A stretch of DNA of 53,463 bases from Anaerolineae bacterium (GCA_017303655.1 JAFLCE010000017.1:1-53463); one strand, 5' to 3'. Shown: positions 34,497 to 43,731, counted from the stretch's first letter. Program-made: numbers and translations. The notes: a model not told the origin generated them from the sequence alone.

Positions 34497-34571
34497 GTTG
34501 CGAGTTGTAAGTTATGAGGGACGAGTTGCCGAGGAACAAGATTTATCTTATTACTTGTTACTCACTACTCA
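34497..34571. repeat. TTACT-type repeat between adaptor and permease genes
   Basis: The 81-bp gap contains GAGTTGTAAGTTATGAGGGAC on the left and TTATTACTTGTTACTCACTA on the right, a degenerate short-period inverted repeat (TAAGT and TTACT units). No ribosome-binding site for the permease is visible, and the repeat may have replaced it. Confidence 0.5.
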
Positions 34572-35639
34572 TCACGGACTTACAACCACCTGCCCTTCAT
34601 CCAACCCGGAAACGATCTCAACCATGTCACGAGTTTGCAAGCCAAGCTCAACATCCACACGCTTTGGTCCCGCTTCACTATTGATGATCACGAAAGTGCG
34701 TCCGCCCGCGGTGCGAATGGCATCGGGTGGGAGCCATAGCACATCACTTTTGCTGGCAAGTTGAATCACTGCCGTGACCTTGTCGCCGTTCTGGTAAGTA
34801 GTTGCAGAAGGTGCTGCATCCAGCAAAATGTGAACGGTGCGATCTTCACTGTCACCGGTTCCATAAGGAGAGGGGAGTTGTCTTATCTTGCCAGAGAGTG
34901 GCTTATCTGGGGCTGCATCTAATGTGACGATGACGGGCATTCCCTCGAACATCTCGCGGACTTCGTCATCGCCCTTACTTTCATCGAGTTGGACCACGAT
35001 CTCAAGTTTGTTCGGGTCGCCCAACACATAGGCGGTTGTAGACGAGTTTAGCTTGCGTCCTGCGCTGACAGCGGCAATGATGGTTCCATCAGCGGGCGCG
35101 AAGGCGCGAGCTTGTGCCACCTGTGAATCGATATCATCGGGTGTATACGTTTCAGGGTCGATTCCCAGGCTCAATAAAGACTCGTCTAGAGCCATTTGCG
35201 CGAGTTCCACTTGCAGTTCTTGAATGCGGATTTCGGCTTGAGACTTGCCTTGCGATCTGTATTGCTCGAGTGTCAACGTCGCGATCTCAAGGTCGATCTG
35301 TACGCGTCGGATGACGTTCTGCATCTCTTGCGCTTTGGCTTTGATCTCGCGGGCTTCCACCAACTCACCCAGCAGTTGACCTTCCGTCACGACATCATTC
35401 ACATTGACGAAAGACTCGCTGACCTGTCCGTTCATTTCAAAATAAACGGTATACAACGCCAGCGGCGTAACACGTCCGCTCAATTTGGCTTCGATCACAA
35501 TATCGCCACGCTGAACCGTAAAGGTCTCTTTGATCGGAGTCGGGTAGGGTGTCGGCGCAGTTTCAACGCCTGCCGCACCCGTCCCACATGCTGAGAGCAA
35601 TAGCGAGAGTGCAAGGGTCAATGTCAAAAATTTATTCAT
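34572..35639 (-). CDS. HlyD/MacA-type adaptor lipoprotein
   Basis: This is a 355-residue protein. The lipoprotein signal MNKFLTLTLALSLLLS is followed by AC (C18). A biotinyl-lipoyl-like half motif is followed by a coiled-coil hairpin (about 95-165, rich in Glu, Gln and Lys). Then come the second half (FAPADGTIIAAVSAGRKL), a beta-barrel and the C-terminal VELGLQTRDMVEIVSGLDEGQVVV typical of membrane-fusion proteins. It joins with the FtsX-type permease. A role in a Gram-negative TolC complex is not assured because Chloroflexota often lack a classic outer membrane. Confidence 0.9.
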   Translation of the reverse strand: MNKFLTLTLALSLLLSACGTGAAGVETAPTPYPTPIKETFTVQRGDIVIEAKLSGRVTPLALYTVYFEMNGQVSESFVNVNDVVTEGQLLGELVEAREIKAKAQEMQNVIRRVQIDLEIATLTLEQYRSQGKSQAEIRIQELQVELAQMALDESLLSLGIDPETYTPDDIDSQVAQARAFAPADGTIIAAVSAGRKLNSSTTAYVLGDPNKLEIVVQLDESKGDDEVREMFEGMPVIVTLDAAPDKPLSGKIRQLPSPYGTGDSEDRTVHILLDAAPSATTYQNGDKVTAVIQLASKSDVLWLPPDAIRTAGGRTFVIINSEAGPKRVDVELGLQTRDMVEIVSGLDEGQVVVSP

Positions 35640-38287
35640 TATTTTATTTTCACCAATTCAATATCGATCCGTTTCAAGCGGCTTTTCGGCAAGGCATCGG
35701 GGAATTTCGCCGCAACCTCATCCAGGGTCATCTCGCCGATCGTGTTAAGATCCGCCATCATCAACGGACCTGCTGTGTGCTTCATCAAAACACTATGAGC
35801 GTCTGCATCTGCCAATAAGGATTTGATGGTCAAGCCCGCATGCAGACGGGAGGTGCGCGCTTCCGGCTCAAGCAGGATGCTGCGCTTCTCTCTTACATCA
35901 CGGCTTGATCCTCCGACCCAAACCTCATACTCGCCTGCTTCGGTGCTCCACGCGTTCTTGAGTGTGTCGAAATACCAGAAAGCTTCACGGTCAAGCGTAA
36001 AGGTGATGGTCTTCTTCTGTTTCGGTTTTAGCTCCACCTTGGCAAAAGCTTTGAGTTCTTTCTCTGGTCTTGCCATGGTTGCTTTGACATCATGCACGTA
36101 CAGCTGTACCACTTCCTTGCCAGTCACTTTGCCGGTGTTGGTCACGTCCACTTTGACGGTCAGAGTTTCATTCGGGTTGAGGGATTTTTTATCCAGCCGC
36201 AGGTTACTGTACTTGAAGGATGTATAAGAAAGCCCATGACCAAACGGGAAGAGCGGAGCAAGTTTCTTGGTGTCGTAATAACGATAACCAACGAAAATGC
36301 CCTCGCCGTAGCGGACCTGGCTATTCTCGCCGGGGTAGTTGATGTAAGCCGGGTTATCTTCCAAGCGTACCGGGAAGGTGGTGGGCAATTTACCAGAAGG
36401 AGTGACATCTCCGAAGAGAACGTCTGCGAGTGCGTTGCCCATTTCTTGCCCGTTGAGCCAGAGTTGCACAATGCCTGCCACTTGGTCTGCCCAGGGCATT
36501 TCCACGGCTGAGCCGGTATTGACCACGACAACAGTGTTCTTGTTTGCCTTTGCCACACGTTTGATCAATTCATTTTGTTGGCCGGGTAGTTTCATGTCTA
36601 CGCGGTCGAAGCCTTCGGCTTCCCATTCTGCATTCAAACTGCCAACGACGATGACTACATCTGCTTTCTTGGCAAGTTTGATGGCATCATCCAGCAAGTC
36701 TTCTGACTGCGGAGGAAGATGTCCCAATTTGACGGAACGCCAAATCGAAGAGCCTTTCCAATAAAACTCAATGCGGATGGGATATGTCTTTCCGCCTTCG
36801 AGCTTGATCTCTTTGATGATCTCACGTCCCATATCGGTGTCGTTGGAATGGTCGATCAATAGTTTTCCATTGAAGTAAAGTTTGCTCCAGCCCACGCCGC
36901 TGAGCGAGAATTTGTGCGTGCCGCTTTCATTGGGCGTGAAGAGTCCCTCCTGGATCAAGGAGAAGGAGTCTTGATTTACATTCGGTACAGAGACGTAGAA
37001 CCAGCCATGATCCACAAATGGGGTTACATCGGTAAAGGCTGCGGGTCCGGAAAACTCCGTGCCGTTGAACAGGCTCAGGTTAAGTCCGAGGCGACCTTCA
37101 GCGTTGGAGAAAAGTTCGGGAGCAGGAGTCGGCAGGGTCTTAAAGATATGGCATCCGGGGGCGTAATCCACTTTGATGTTTTTGCCCGCGCGGTTCTTGA
37201 TGCCTTCAAGCGGCGAGACGACATAATGTGGGCGAAAGCCGGAAGAGCTACCGCCGCCGAAAATGCTGGCGCGTTCGGCATGCGGACCGATGACTGCGAT
37301 GCGTTTGACCTTCTTAAGCGGAAGAAGGTCTTTCTTGTTCTTGAGCAAGACAATCGCTTCGCCCGCAGCTTCGCGCAAGACTTTGCGATGCTTGGGGTTA
37401 TCGTTGGCGACTTCGTTTTTGTGTGGAGGCGTATCAAGCAGCCCGGCTTTTTCTAAAAAGCGTAACAGGCGGGTGGCTTTGTTGTTGATGCCTTCTTCTG
37501 TTAATGGACCTTCATCCAATGCACGTTTGACAACTTCTTCAGACATCCAGCGACCGGGTCCGGGCATTTCAATATCGAGCCCACCGTTGGGGACGTTCAG
37601 ATCGTAGGTGCCGTACCAATCGGAGATGACGATACCATCGTAATTCCATTCGCCTTTGAGAATTTCGAGCAGGGTATGGTCGTATTCGCAGGCGTAGACT
37701 CCATTGACACGGTTATAGGAGGACATGACCGCCCAAGGATTGGATTTGCGAATGGCAATGCGGAACGGTTCAAGATAGATTTCACGCAGCGTGCGTTCAT
37801 CCACTTCAGAGCTCATGGAGTTGCGTTCAAACTCCTGATCGTTGGCAATGAAATGCTTGATGCATGCCCCAATGCCTTTATCCTGTAAGCCTTTGATATA
37901 AGATGAAGCGATCATGCCGCTGAGATAAGGATCCTCGGCGAAACATTCGAAGTTGCGCCCGGCGATGGGGGTGCGATGGATGTTAACCGTGGGTGCCAGT
38001 AGAACATGCCCGGCTTTGTCTTTCACTTCATCGGCAAGGACATTGCTGACCTTCTCTACCAGATCAGGATTCCAAGTGGCGCCGAGCGCGATGCCAACGG
38101 GAGTTGCCGCAGAGGTGGGCGACATCTCGCTCCAGATGCCGCGCACACCATTTGGACCATCTGCCATGCGAAAGGCGGGGATGTTAAGGCGCGGCACGCC
38201 CGTGCTGAACCAGAGTTCAAACCCGGCGAGCATGGAGATTTTTTCTTCGAGGGTCATTTCGGCGAGCAGGGATTCGATTTTAGACAT
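35639..38287 (-). CDS. GH3 beta-glycosidase with PA14 insert and FnIII domain
   Basis: The ATG at 38287, with GGAG ahead, gives 882 residues and no signal peptide, so it is cytosolic. The barrel shows FRMADGPNGVRG, RNFECFAEDPYLSG and nucleophile D223 in GIVISDWYGT. A PA14-type domain (about 400-525) sits inside the second domain and can gate the active site for oligosaccharides. An FnIII-like domain (about 700-785) follows, then an extra tail of about 75 residues starting LHAGLTIKSLLADADAH. It hydrolyses beta-glucosides. It is the last sugar gene of the LacI operon and adjoins the adaptor gene by a 1-base overlap. Confidence 0.94.
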   Translation of the reverse strand: MSKIESLLAEMTLEEKISMLAGFELWFSTGVPRLNIPAFRMADGPNGVRGIWSEMSPTSAATPVGIALGATWNPDLVEKVSNVLADEVKDKAGHVLLAPTVNIHRTPIAGRNFECFAEDPYLSGMIASSYIKGLQDKGIGACIKHFIANDQEFERNSMSSEVDERTLREIYLEPFRIAIRKSNPWAVMSSYNRVNGVYACEYDHTLLEILKGEWNYDGIVISDWYGTYDLNVPNGGLDIEMPGPGRWMSEEVVKRALDEGPLTEEGINNKATRLLRFLEKAGLLDTPPHKNEVANDNPKHRKVLREAAGEAIVLLKNKKDLLPLKKVKRIAVIGPHAERASIFGGGSSSGFRPHYVVSPLEGIKNRAGKNIKVDYAPGCHIFKTLPTPAPELFSNAEGRLGLNLSLFNGTEFSGPAAFTDVTPFVDHGWFYVSVPNVNQDSFSLIQEGLFTPNESGTHKFSLSGVGWSKLYFNGKLLIDHSNDTDMGREIIKEIKLEGGKTYPIRIEFYWKGSSIWRSVKLGHLPPQSEDLLDDAIKLAKKADVVIVVGSLNAEWEAEGFDRVDMKLPGQQNELIKRVAKANKNTVVVVNTGSAVEMPWADQVAGIVQLWLNGQEMGNALADVLFGDVTPSGKLPTTFPVRLEDNPAYINYPGENSQVRYGEGIFVGYRYYDTKKLAPLFPFGHGLSYTSFKYSNLRLDKKSLNPNETLTVKVDVTNTGKVTGKEVVQLYVHDVKATMARPEKELKAFAKVELKPKQKKTITFTLDREAFWYFDTLKNAWSTEAGEYEVWVGGSSRDVREKRSILLEPEARTSRLHAGLTIKSLLADADAHSVLMKHTAGPLMMADLNTIGEMTLDEVAAKFPDALPKSRLKRIDIELVKIK

Positions 38288-38337
38288 GAGAGACTCCGTT
38301 GGCAAAATAGAAATAAAACTTGTGATGTGTTTGGTCG

Positions 38338-39138
38338 TTATAGGTTTGAGAAATTGATCAACTCAATGCCAAGCTTTTCGATCAAGGTCCGCACGGCAGG
38401 GTCGAGCATGATGCCGAGTTCGCGCTGGCGTGGCTTGTTGTAGACAGATTCTTTCATGAAGGCATCGGGCACAAAACCGACATGGCACATCAGCTCAGAA
38501 GTTCCTTCGCCTACATTTAATAGCAGTTCGGTAAGCACATCGGCGGTGGCTTGCTTGTCGTAGAAATCCACGATGAAGACATCCGGGTGTTTCGGCGCAA
38601 ACTCTTTTATCAACGCAGGAGTCTGTTTGAAGGTTTCGCTCAATTCGCCCGAGATGCCGCCCGAAAATGGATAGCGAATGGGACAATCATATTCCTTTGC
38701 CAGTTCGAGCATGGCACGGAAAAGTTCAGGTGCAAAATAAGAAGAATGATGATGCGAGTCGAGGTGGTCGGGCTTCTTCCCGGCGGCTGTGATGAAGGTT
38801 TCGATCTGTGCACGCCATTCTGCTTTGACCTCTTCGATCTTCAGATTGGGAATATTCTCGATGAATGGTGTGTACTTGAAGAAGTCGCCGTTGGCATCGG
38901 TGACGGACTTGACCGCTTCATGCTTTAAGATGGGCTTGCCCATCGTTAACACCAGGTGGACTCCCAGCCCAAGCGTGGGTGTTTCTTTCACAGCCAGGCG
39001 AACGTCATCTGCTGTGGTGGGGATGTTCATCATACAAGTGCTTGAAGTGACTACGCCATGCTTGTGGGCGAGGCGAATCCCTTCTGAAATTTCGTGGCTG
39101 CGTCCGTAGTCGTCTGAATTGATGATTAGTTTTTTCAT
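38338..39138 (-). CDS. ChbG/YdjC-family carbohydrate deacetylase
   Basis: This is a 266-residue protein. LIINSDDYG (metal-binding D9-D10), GLGVHLVLT (H61) and the motif DHLDSHHHSS (124-133) define the metal site of YdjC/ChbG enzymes. ChbG removes an N-acetyl group from chitobiose or its 6-phosphate. In this operon, beside GH18, GH4 and a BadF-type kinase, it supports a chitooligosaccharide route. GGAAGG is placed before the ATG and overlaps the end of the GH5-like gene. Confidence 0.9.
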   Translation of the reverse strand: MKKLIINSDDYGRSHEISEGIRLAHKHGVVTSSTCMMNIPTTADDVRLAVKETPTLGLGVHLVLTMGKPILKHEAVKSVTDANGDFFKYTPFIENIPNLKIEEVKAEWRAQIETFITAAGKKPDHLDSHHHSSYFAPELFRAMLELAKEYDCPIRYPFSGGISGELSETFKQTPALIKEFAPKHPDVFIVDFYDKQATADVLTELLLNVGEGTSELMCHVGFVPDAFMKESVYNKPRQRELGIMLDPAVRTLIEKLGIELINFSNL

Positions 39139-39140
39139 GT

Positions 39141-40376
39141 TTAGCCTTCCATCTTTTTTAAGTATTCAGCATATAAATCGACCAGATTGCCAAGTGGTTC
39201 TTTGTAGAACTCGTCTGCAGAGATATTGATCTTGGCATACTCAGGGATGGGCTGCACCATCGGCTTGGTCTTGGCAAATTCTTGAATCACTTTCGCATGC
39301 GGCTTGAGCGAACCATCCGGGCGGACGAGCCCAAAGAAGCGTTCATGGACGGCATTCTGGCAGGGCGGCATGTTCCACAGTTCGGGGATGTAATCGGCAT
39401 AGCACCAGAGCATGGCGCCGGTTGCGCCGCTGTGTTGAAGTTTTGGAATGGTCAGGCTGAGGAATTCTGCGAAATCCTCTTCACTTGCCATGAATTGCTC
39501 ACGTTCGCGTCCGCTTGTTTCTGTCCATTTCATTATGTAGCTGGCTTCGCCCGGCAGAGCTGTACAACCGCCGAACTCTTCCATTAATACGGGCTTGCCT
39601 GCCAGAGCGGCTGTGATCGCACAGGTGAACGGGACATAATCCGGGTCGAGCGCTTTGCGCGCCCAGTCAGAGTACATGGGGTAGGAGTGCATCACGGCGA
39701 CATCGGTGTTGGCATAGACCTTATCCACGCGCAGACCGTTATCGCGATGTATGCCATCCCCGTGCAAACCGATGGTGACCGGTCGCTTCGGGTCTATGGA
39801 TTTGATCAGCGTGACCATTTCCTTGACCCATGCTGCACCTTGGTCAGAAGTATCCGGCCAAGCGAAGAGATCCGGTTCGTTGCCGAGATTCCACATCCAC
39901 ACGGCGGGGTGGTCTTTGAGCGCACCAACGACGGTTTGCAAAAGCAAACGCTCGGCTTTTAAGGCTTGCTCGTCGTGGAACATGTTGCGGTATCCTTTAT
40001 TGGTGATCTTGCCTTCACTCACCACATCCCTCAGCCAATGTTTATGTGCAGCAGGGGGCAGGTCGCCGCCCAACAGCCAGCGCGGACTCCAGTTCGGTCC
40101 GCTCATGTGCCCGGTGAAGAAGGTCACGTCGAGTCCGAGTCCATTCTCAACGGCAATGTCTGCCACTTTAACAAGATTGTTCACGGCTTCAGTGTTAACT
40201 GAAGTTGGGTCGGGTTGAAAATCGTCCCACAGCAAAAAGAGGCGGACTACATTCATGCCGATCTCTTTGATCAGCGCAAATTCTTCGCGCACTTCACCAG
40301 CATCGAACTGACTCCACCAATACATGGCTTTGCGACGGGGCCAGTAGTTCACGCCGAGGGTAAACGGTTGAGACAT
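39141..40376 (-). CDS. GH5-like glycoside hydrolase (clan GH-A)
   Basis: This is a 411-residue protein without a signal peptide. The barrel opens GVNYWPRRKAMYWWSQF. Strand 1-2 has IGMNVVRLFLLWDDFQP, the acid/base E167 is in WNLGNEPDLF, and the nucleophile is likely E267 in LMEEFGG. These features fit GH5-type endo- or exo-beta-glycosidases or mannanases, though the subfamily cannot be assigned. It lies 2 bp from the ChbG-like gene and is part of the LacI operon. It probably acts on intracellular oligosaccharides. Confidence 0.85.
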   Translation of the reverse strand: MSQPFTLGVNYWPRRKAMYWWSQFDAGEVREEFALIKEIGMNVVRLFLLWDDFQPDPTSVNTEAVNNLVKVADIAVENGLGLDVTFFTGHMSGPNWSPRWLLGGDLPPAAHKHWLRDVVSEGKITNKGYRNMFHDEQALKAERLLLQTVVGALKDHPAVWMWNLGNEPDLFAWPDTSDQGAAWVKEMVTLIKSIDPKRPVTIGLHGDGIHRDNGLRVDKVYANTDVAVMHSYPMYSDWARKALDPDYVPFTCAITAALAGKPVLMEEFGGCTALPGEASYIMKWTETSGREREQFMASEEDFAEFLSLTIPKLQHSGATGAMLWCYADYIPELWNMPPCQNAVHERFFGLVRPDGSLKPHAKVIQEFAKTKPMVQPIPEYAKINISADEFYKEPLGNLVDLYAEYLKKMEG

Positions 40377-40429
40377 GGTTTCTCCTGAATGTAGAATGCA
40401 GAAAGATGAATGATGAAAGAACTACGCTC

Positions 40430-40450
40430 GTTACTTATTACTCACTACTT
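40430..40450. repeat. TTACTTATTACTCACTACT repeat at the GH18 gene end
   Basis: Short-period TTACT units form the end and stop of the GH18 gene. They are related to sequence at 34547 and 29764. Confidence 0.45.
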
Positions 40451-41399
40451 CGAAAATTGCATTGACCAACGAAAGTTCACCTTGCGCATCGTGGCTTAGT
40501 TCCCAGAACATGATGCCGCCTGCATTTTGCATGGCGAGTTCTGTTTTTATTTTGATGGTCGGAATTCCGTTATAGTTTTGCAGCATGCCAAAATAATCAA
40601 AGCTATCAGTTTGTGCGGCGGCGGGGTCATTAGAGACTATCTTGGAATAGGTCACTTCACTGGGGCGCGAGTAGAACGGCACACCGATATTGATTTTCTC
40701 TTTCGGCACGCCGCGTGATGACCAATATTGCAAACCTTTTTCAAACTGCTCCATGGTGCCGTGGTCGCTTCCATCGTAGGTCATTACATTGACATAATCG
40801 ACCAGATCGAAAGACTCAGTTGGGATTCCCAACCCGGTATCATCGCCATATGAGATCACGGCAGTGCTGATGAGTTTATCGGGCAGGGCGCCACGCAGTT
40901 CGGTCATGAGCGCCACATAATTCTGTGAGGATTGTCCGGGGTCGGGATATTCCCAATCCATATCCACGCCATCGAGTTGATATTCATCCACGAAGGCTTT
41001 CAGGTTTTTGACGAAAGCGGTTCGTGACTCAGCCGAAGCTGCCATCTGCTCGAATTGCTCATCCCAGCCCCAGCCTCCCACGGCGATACTAACTTTCACA
41101 TTCTGGTTGTGTGCCAGTTCCACGATCTTTTTTAACTTCCAACTATTGGTGATCTTGACGAAAGTTCCATCGGCGTTGGGGATGAGGAAGGAGTAGTTGA
41201 TGTGGGTCAATTTGTCGTACGGAATGACTTCAGGGACAATGGCTTCGGTGGCATAGGCAATGATGCGAAAGGATGATTCCGGTTCGGGGGTGAGAGAAGC
41301 TTGAGGGGTGGAGGTAGGTGGAGTCTGCATGGGTGTGCAACCAATTAAGGAAAGCAGGATCAAGCAAAGGGTTAAGGTAGAGGCGGAGCGGTTCTTCAT
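40431..41399 (-). CDS. GH18 chitinase-like lipoprotein
   Basis: This is a 322-residue protein. The lipoprotein signal MKNRSASTLTLCLILLSLIG is followed by C21. A Pro/Thr-rich linker leads to a GH18 barrel with SIAVGGWGWD and the DxxDxDxE motif DGVDMDWE (143-150, catalytic E150). MTYDGSD and GIMFWELSHD close the site. It hydrolyses chitin-type or peptidoglycan-type N-acetylglucosamine chains at the cell surface. The last codons and stop lie in TTACT-type repeat sequence. It is downstream of the BadF-type kinase gene by 10 bp and in the same operon. Confidence 0.92.
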   Translation of the reverse strand: MKNRSASTLTLCLILLSLIGCTPMQTPPTSTPQASLTPEPESSFRIIAYATEAIVPEVIPYDKLTHINYSFLIPNADGTFVKITNSWKLKKIVELAHNQNVKVSIAVGGWGWDEQFEQMAASAESRTAFVKNLKAFVDEYQLDGVDMDWEYPDPGQSSQNYVALMTELRGALPDKLISTAVISYGDDTGLGIPTESFDLVDYVNVMTYDGSDHGTMEQFEKGLQYWSSRGVPKEKINIGVPFYSRPSEVTYSKIVSNDPAAAQTDSFDYFGMLQNYNGIPTIKIKTELAMQNAGGIMFWELSHDAQGELSLVNAIFEVVSNK

Positions 41400-41409
41400 A
41401 GTTTTTATT

Positions 41410-42369
41410 TCAAGTAGTCTTTAGCACAGTCCGTACTTCATCTGTGATCTGTACGTTGGCGGCTTCCATGCCGAGTAAGACAGCGCCCGCCACTGGTTTA
41501 ATCTCTACCGGGATCAGTTTAGCTTTCGGCGCGAGTTCGTGGACTTTGGCACGCATAGGGGCGATCAGCATTTCTTCGCTTTTGAACATGGAGCCGATCA
41601 ATGCGATCTCAAATTCGAGGTCTTGAAATTCAAGTTGACGGATGACGGCGTTTGCCATTTCACCCAGTTCGTTGCCTGCCCAGTGAATCAGTTGTTGGGC
41701 AAGTGCGTCGCCTTGGGCGGCAATTTTAAATACGATGGGGGCAGCTTCTGCGCTGATGGCATAGGTTCCATCGGTATAGCCTTGGATCAGATCTTGAAGA
41801 TCTTTGGCACCGTATTTTTCAACGAATGCATCTGCGAGTGCAGTGGGCGGCAGGCGTTTTGTCCACGAGTAGCCAATGATCTGCATCGTGCGGTGGATGA
41901 GTTCGCTTCCACCTGCGCCTTCGCCCATCAATACGCCCAAGCCAGAGACGCGTCCTTCGTGTTTGTGCTCACGGTCCCAGCCGCGACAATTGCAGCCTGT
42001 ACCCGATACCACCGCAAGCCCCCAGCCTGCGCTGGTGCCTGCCAGCAAACCAAGGACAACATCGTTAACGATCTTGGTCGGGCAGATGATGCCTGCTTTG
42101 CGAATGCTTTCATGCATCACAGCTTCTTGTGAGGGCCAGTCGTAGCCACCAATGCCGAAGCCCGCCCCAGACAGGTCATCCATTCGAATATGTGCTTGTT
42201 GCAGGGCGTTGTTGACTGCCTGCGCGATGGCTTTTTCCATTCCCTCCATGCCAACGTCTTCGTGGTTGCCGGGTCCGCCAATGCCGCTACCCAACGTGTG
42301 TCCGTTCGTATCACAGATGAGTGCGGCGGTTTTTGTGGCTCCGATATCTACTCCAAGAAAATATCTCAT
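41410..42369 (-). CDS. BadF/BcrA-family sugar kinase (N-acetylglucosamine kinase-like)
   Basis: The start at 42369 gives 319 residues. An ATG at 42393 inside a palindrome is a less likely alternative. FLGVDIGATKTAALICD is the phosphate-1 motif of the ASKHA fold. Later motifs are VVSGTGCNCRGWDREHKHEGRVSGLGVLMGEGAGGSELI in pieces, and VEIKPVAGAVLLG near the C-terminus. The sequence resembles eukaryotic and bacterial GlcNAc/glucosamine kinases of the BadF family. Next to GH4, it could phosphorylate an imported saccharide so that GH4 can cleave the 6-phosphate, or phosphorylate released GlcNAc. Confidence 0.85.
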   Translation of the reverse strand: MRYFLGVDIGATKTAALICDTNGHTLGSGIGGPGNHEDVGMEGMEKAIAQAVNNALQQAHIRMDDLSGAGFGIGGYDWPSQEAVMHESIRKAGIICPTKIVNDVVLGLLAGTSAGWGLAVVSGTGCNCRGWDREHKHEGRVSGLGVLMGEGAGGSELIHRTMQIIGYSWTKRLPPTALADAFVEKYGAKDLQDLIQGYTDGTYAISAEAAPIVFKIAAQGDALAQQLIHWAGNELGEMANAVIRQLEFQDLEFEIALIGSMFKSEEMLIAPMRAKVHELAPKAKLIPVEIKPVAGAVLLGMEAANVQITDEVRTVLKTT

Positions 42370-42381
42370 GACGAATAAGAC

Positions 42382-42412
42382 AGTGACTGTCATTTTTCAG
42401 ATGACAGTCACT
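42382..42412. repeat. AGTGACTGTCAT palindrome, copy 2
   Basis: AGTGACTGTCAT (42382-42393) and ATGACAGTCACT (42401-42412) form a 12-bp perfect stem with a 7-nt loop. The core matches the element at 8602-8634. It fills the gap between the GH4 and kinase genes. Confidence 0.75.
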
Positions 42413-42415
42413 CAT

Positions 42416-43714
42416 TTATTTGAAAAACTGAGGGAGATGTTCCCGATGTGTTTCGAGCATGTCATCGAGAACGGCTTGCACTTTATCTGCTTTGGGTCCA
42501 ATTGGGTGGACAAGCAACGCCTGATAGGCTGCATCGCGGTCGCCATGTACGGCGGCTTCCACGGTGAGCAATTCATATTGCTTGACGCTGGAGATCAGCC
42601 CAAAACATGAGGCAGGCAATGGGTCGGCAGGTAGCGGGGTGATGCCGCTCTTCTTAACAGTGGAGGGCATTTCGAGAACCCAGGCTGGGTCCCATTCTTT
42701 TACCGCGCCGTTATTGCGGATATTGACCACATGAGTCTCACCGAGGTCGTTGTAATGTGCGTTGAGCAATTGGGTGGCAACTGTAGAGTAGTATGCGCCG
42801 CCACGCTTCATTAGATCTGCCGGTGGTTCATTGAGGCTGAGGTCAGCATACTGACGCAAAAGATCTTTTTCTACTTCGATCACTTCCTCAGCGCGGGAAG
42901 GCGGCCAGGCCTCTTGTGCCTTAAGCTTCTTATCGGTGTGATAGAAGTATTGCAGGTAATAATTGGGCATCAATCGCAGAACTTCCACTGTGCGTGGGTC
43001 CCAGTCAGGATGTTCCTCTTTTTTGAGTTTGTCAATGTAAGCTTGAATGACCTGGGGCCAGACATCTTCACCATCTACGGTGAATCCACGATGCCAGGAA
43101 AGATGATTCAACCCGAGGGTTTTTAACTCAGCTCGCTCCGGCTCGATCTTCTTACCTGTGGCTTGTTCCAACCCTTCGAGGATGCTCATCTTCGCTGTGA
43201 TCGGAACGTTGCAAACGCCAACTGAAGGAGTTTCCTTTGCGTACTGACTCAAGGCTTGAGTCACCAGCCCGGCTGGATTGGTGAAGTTGACCAGCATGGC
43301 ACCGGGTTTGGAAAGTTCGCGCATGTCCTTCGCGATGCTAAGAATCACTGGAATGGTACGTAAGGCTTTTGCCATGCCGCCCACGCCGGTGGTTTCCTGT
43401 CCGATCAGTCCATGCCGCAGACCGAGGTATTCATCGCGTCTACGGGCTTCCATATGCCCGACACGTAGTTGGGTTGTCACATAATCTGCATCTTTGACGA
43501 CGGCACGTTGGTCAGTAGTCAAGACCACTTTGAAAGGGGAGCCTTTGGCAGCGACCATGCGCTGGGCAAACCCTCCAACGATGTCGAGGCGTTCCTTGTC
43601 AATATCCATCAACCATAATTCGTCGACGGGGAATTGCTTGTGGCGCGCCAGAAAACCGTTGACCAATTCTGGGGTGTAGGTGGAACCGCCGCCAATGACA
43701 GCAACTTTAAGCAT
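42416..43714 (-). CDS. GH4 phospho-glycosidase (6-phospho-beta-glucosidase type)
   Basis: This is a 432-residue protein. The NAD-binding loop is VAVIGGGSTYTPELVNG (4-20). The NFTNPAGLV motif (143-151), C168 in GVCNVP and H204 in LGLNHLSWH are the metal- and sugar-binding residues of GH4. It uses the NAD+-dependent oxidation/elimination mechanism with a divalent metal on 6-phosphorylated glycosides. No PTS component is encoded here, so the phosphate must come from the adjacent BadF-type kinase or another enzyme. It is 17 bp downstream of the second permease gene. Confidence 0.93.
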   Translation of the reverse strand: MLKVAVIGGGSTYTPELVNGFLARHKQFPVDELWLMDIDKERLDIVGGFAQRMVAAKGSPFKVVLTTDQRAVVKDADYVTTQLRVGHMEARRRDEYLGLRHGLIGQETTGVGGMAKALRTIPVILSIAKDMRELSKPGAMLVNFTNPAGLVTQALSQYAKETPSVGVCNVPITAKMSILEGLEQATGKKIEPERAELKTLGLNHLSWHRGFTVDGEDVWPQVIQAYIDKLKKEEHPDWDPRTVEVLRLMPNYYLQYFYHTDKKLKAQEAWPPSRAEEVIEVEKDLLRQYADLSLNEPPADLMKRGGAYYSTVATQLLNAHYNDLGETHVVNIRNNGAVKEWDPAWVLEMPSTVKKSGITPLPADPLPASCFGLISSVKQYELLTVEAAVHGDRDAAYQALLVHPIGPKADKVQAVLDDMLETHREHLPQFFK

Positions 43715-43731
43715 GTATACTTTTCCTTAAT

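Noticed and set aside
41539-42132. A 197-residue plus-strand open frame across the BadF-type kinase gene.
   Set aside because: It is antisense to conserved ASKHA motifs. Its many Cys and Phe residues and lack of a start signal indicate a shadow.
42391-42393. An upstream ATG for the BadF-type kinase within the AGTGACTGTCAT palindrome.
   Set aside because: The extra residues MTVTVLFV are encoded by repeat sequence, and the FLGVDIGATKT motif begins just after the next ATG, which fits the family's usual start.
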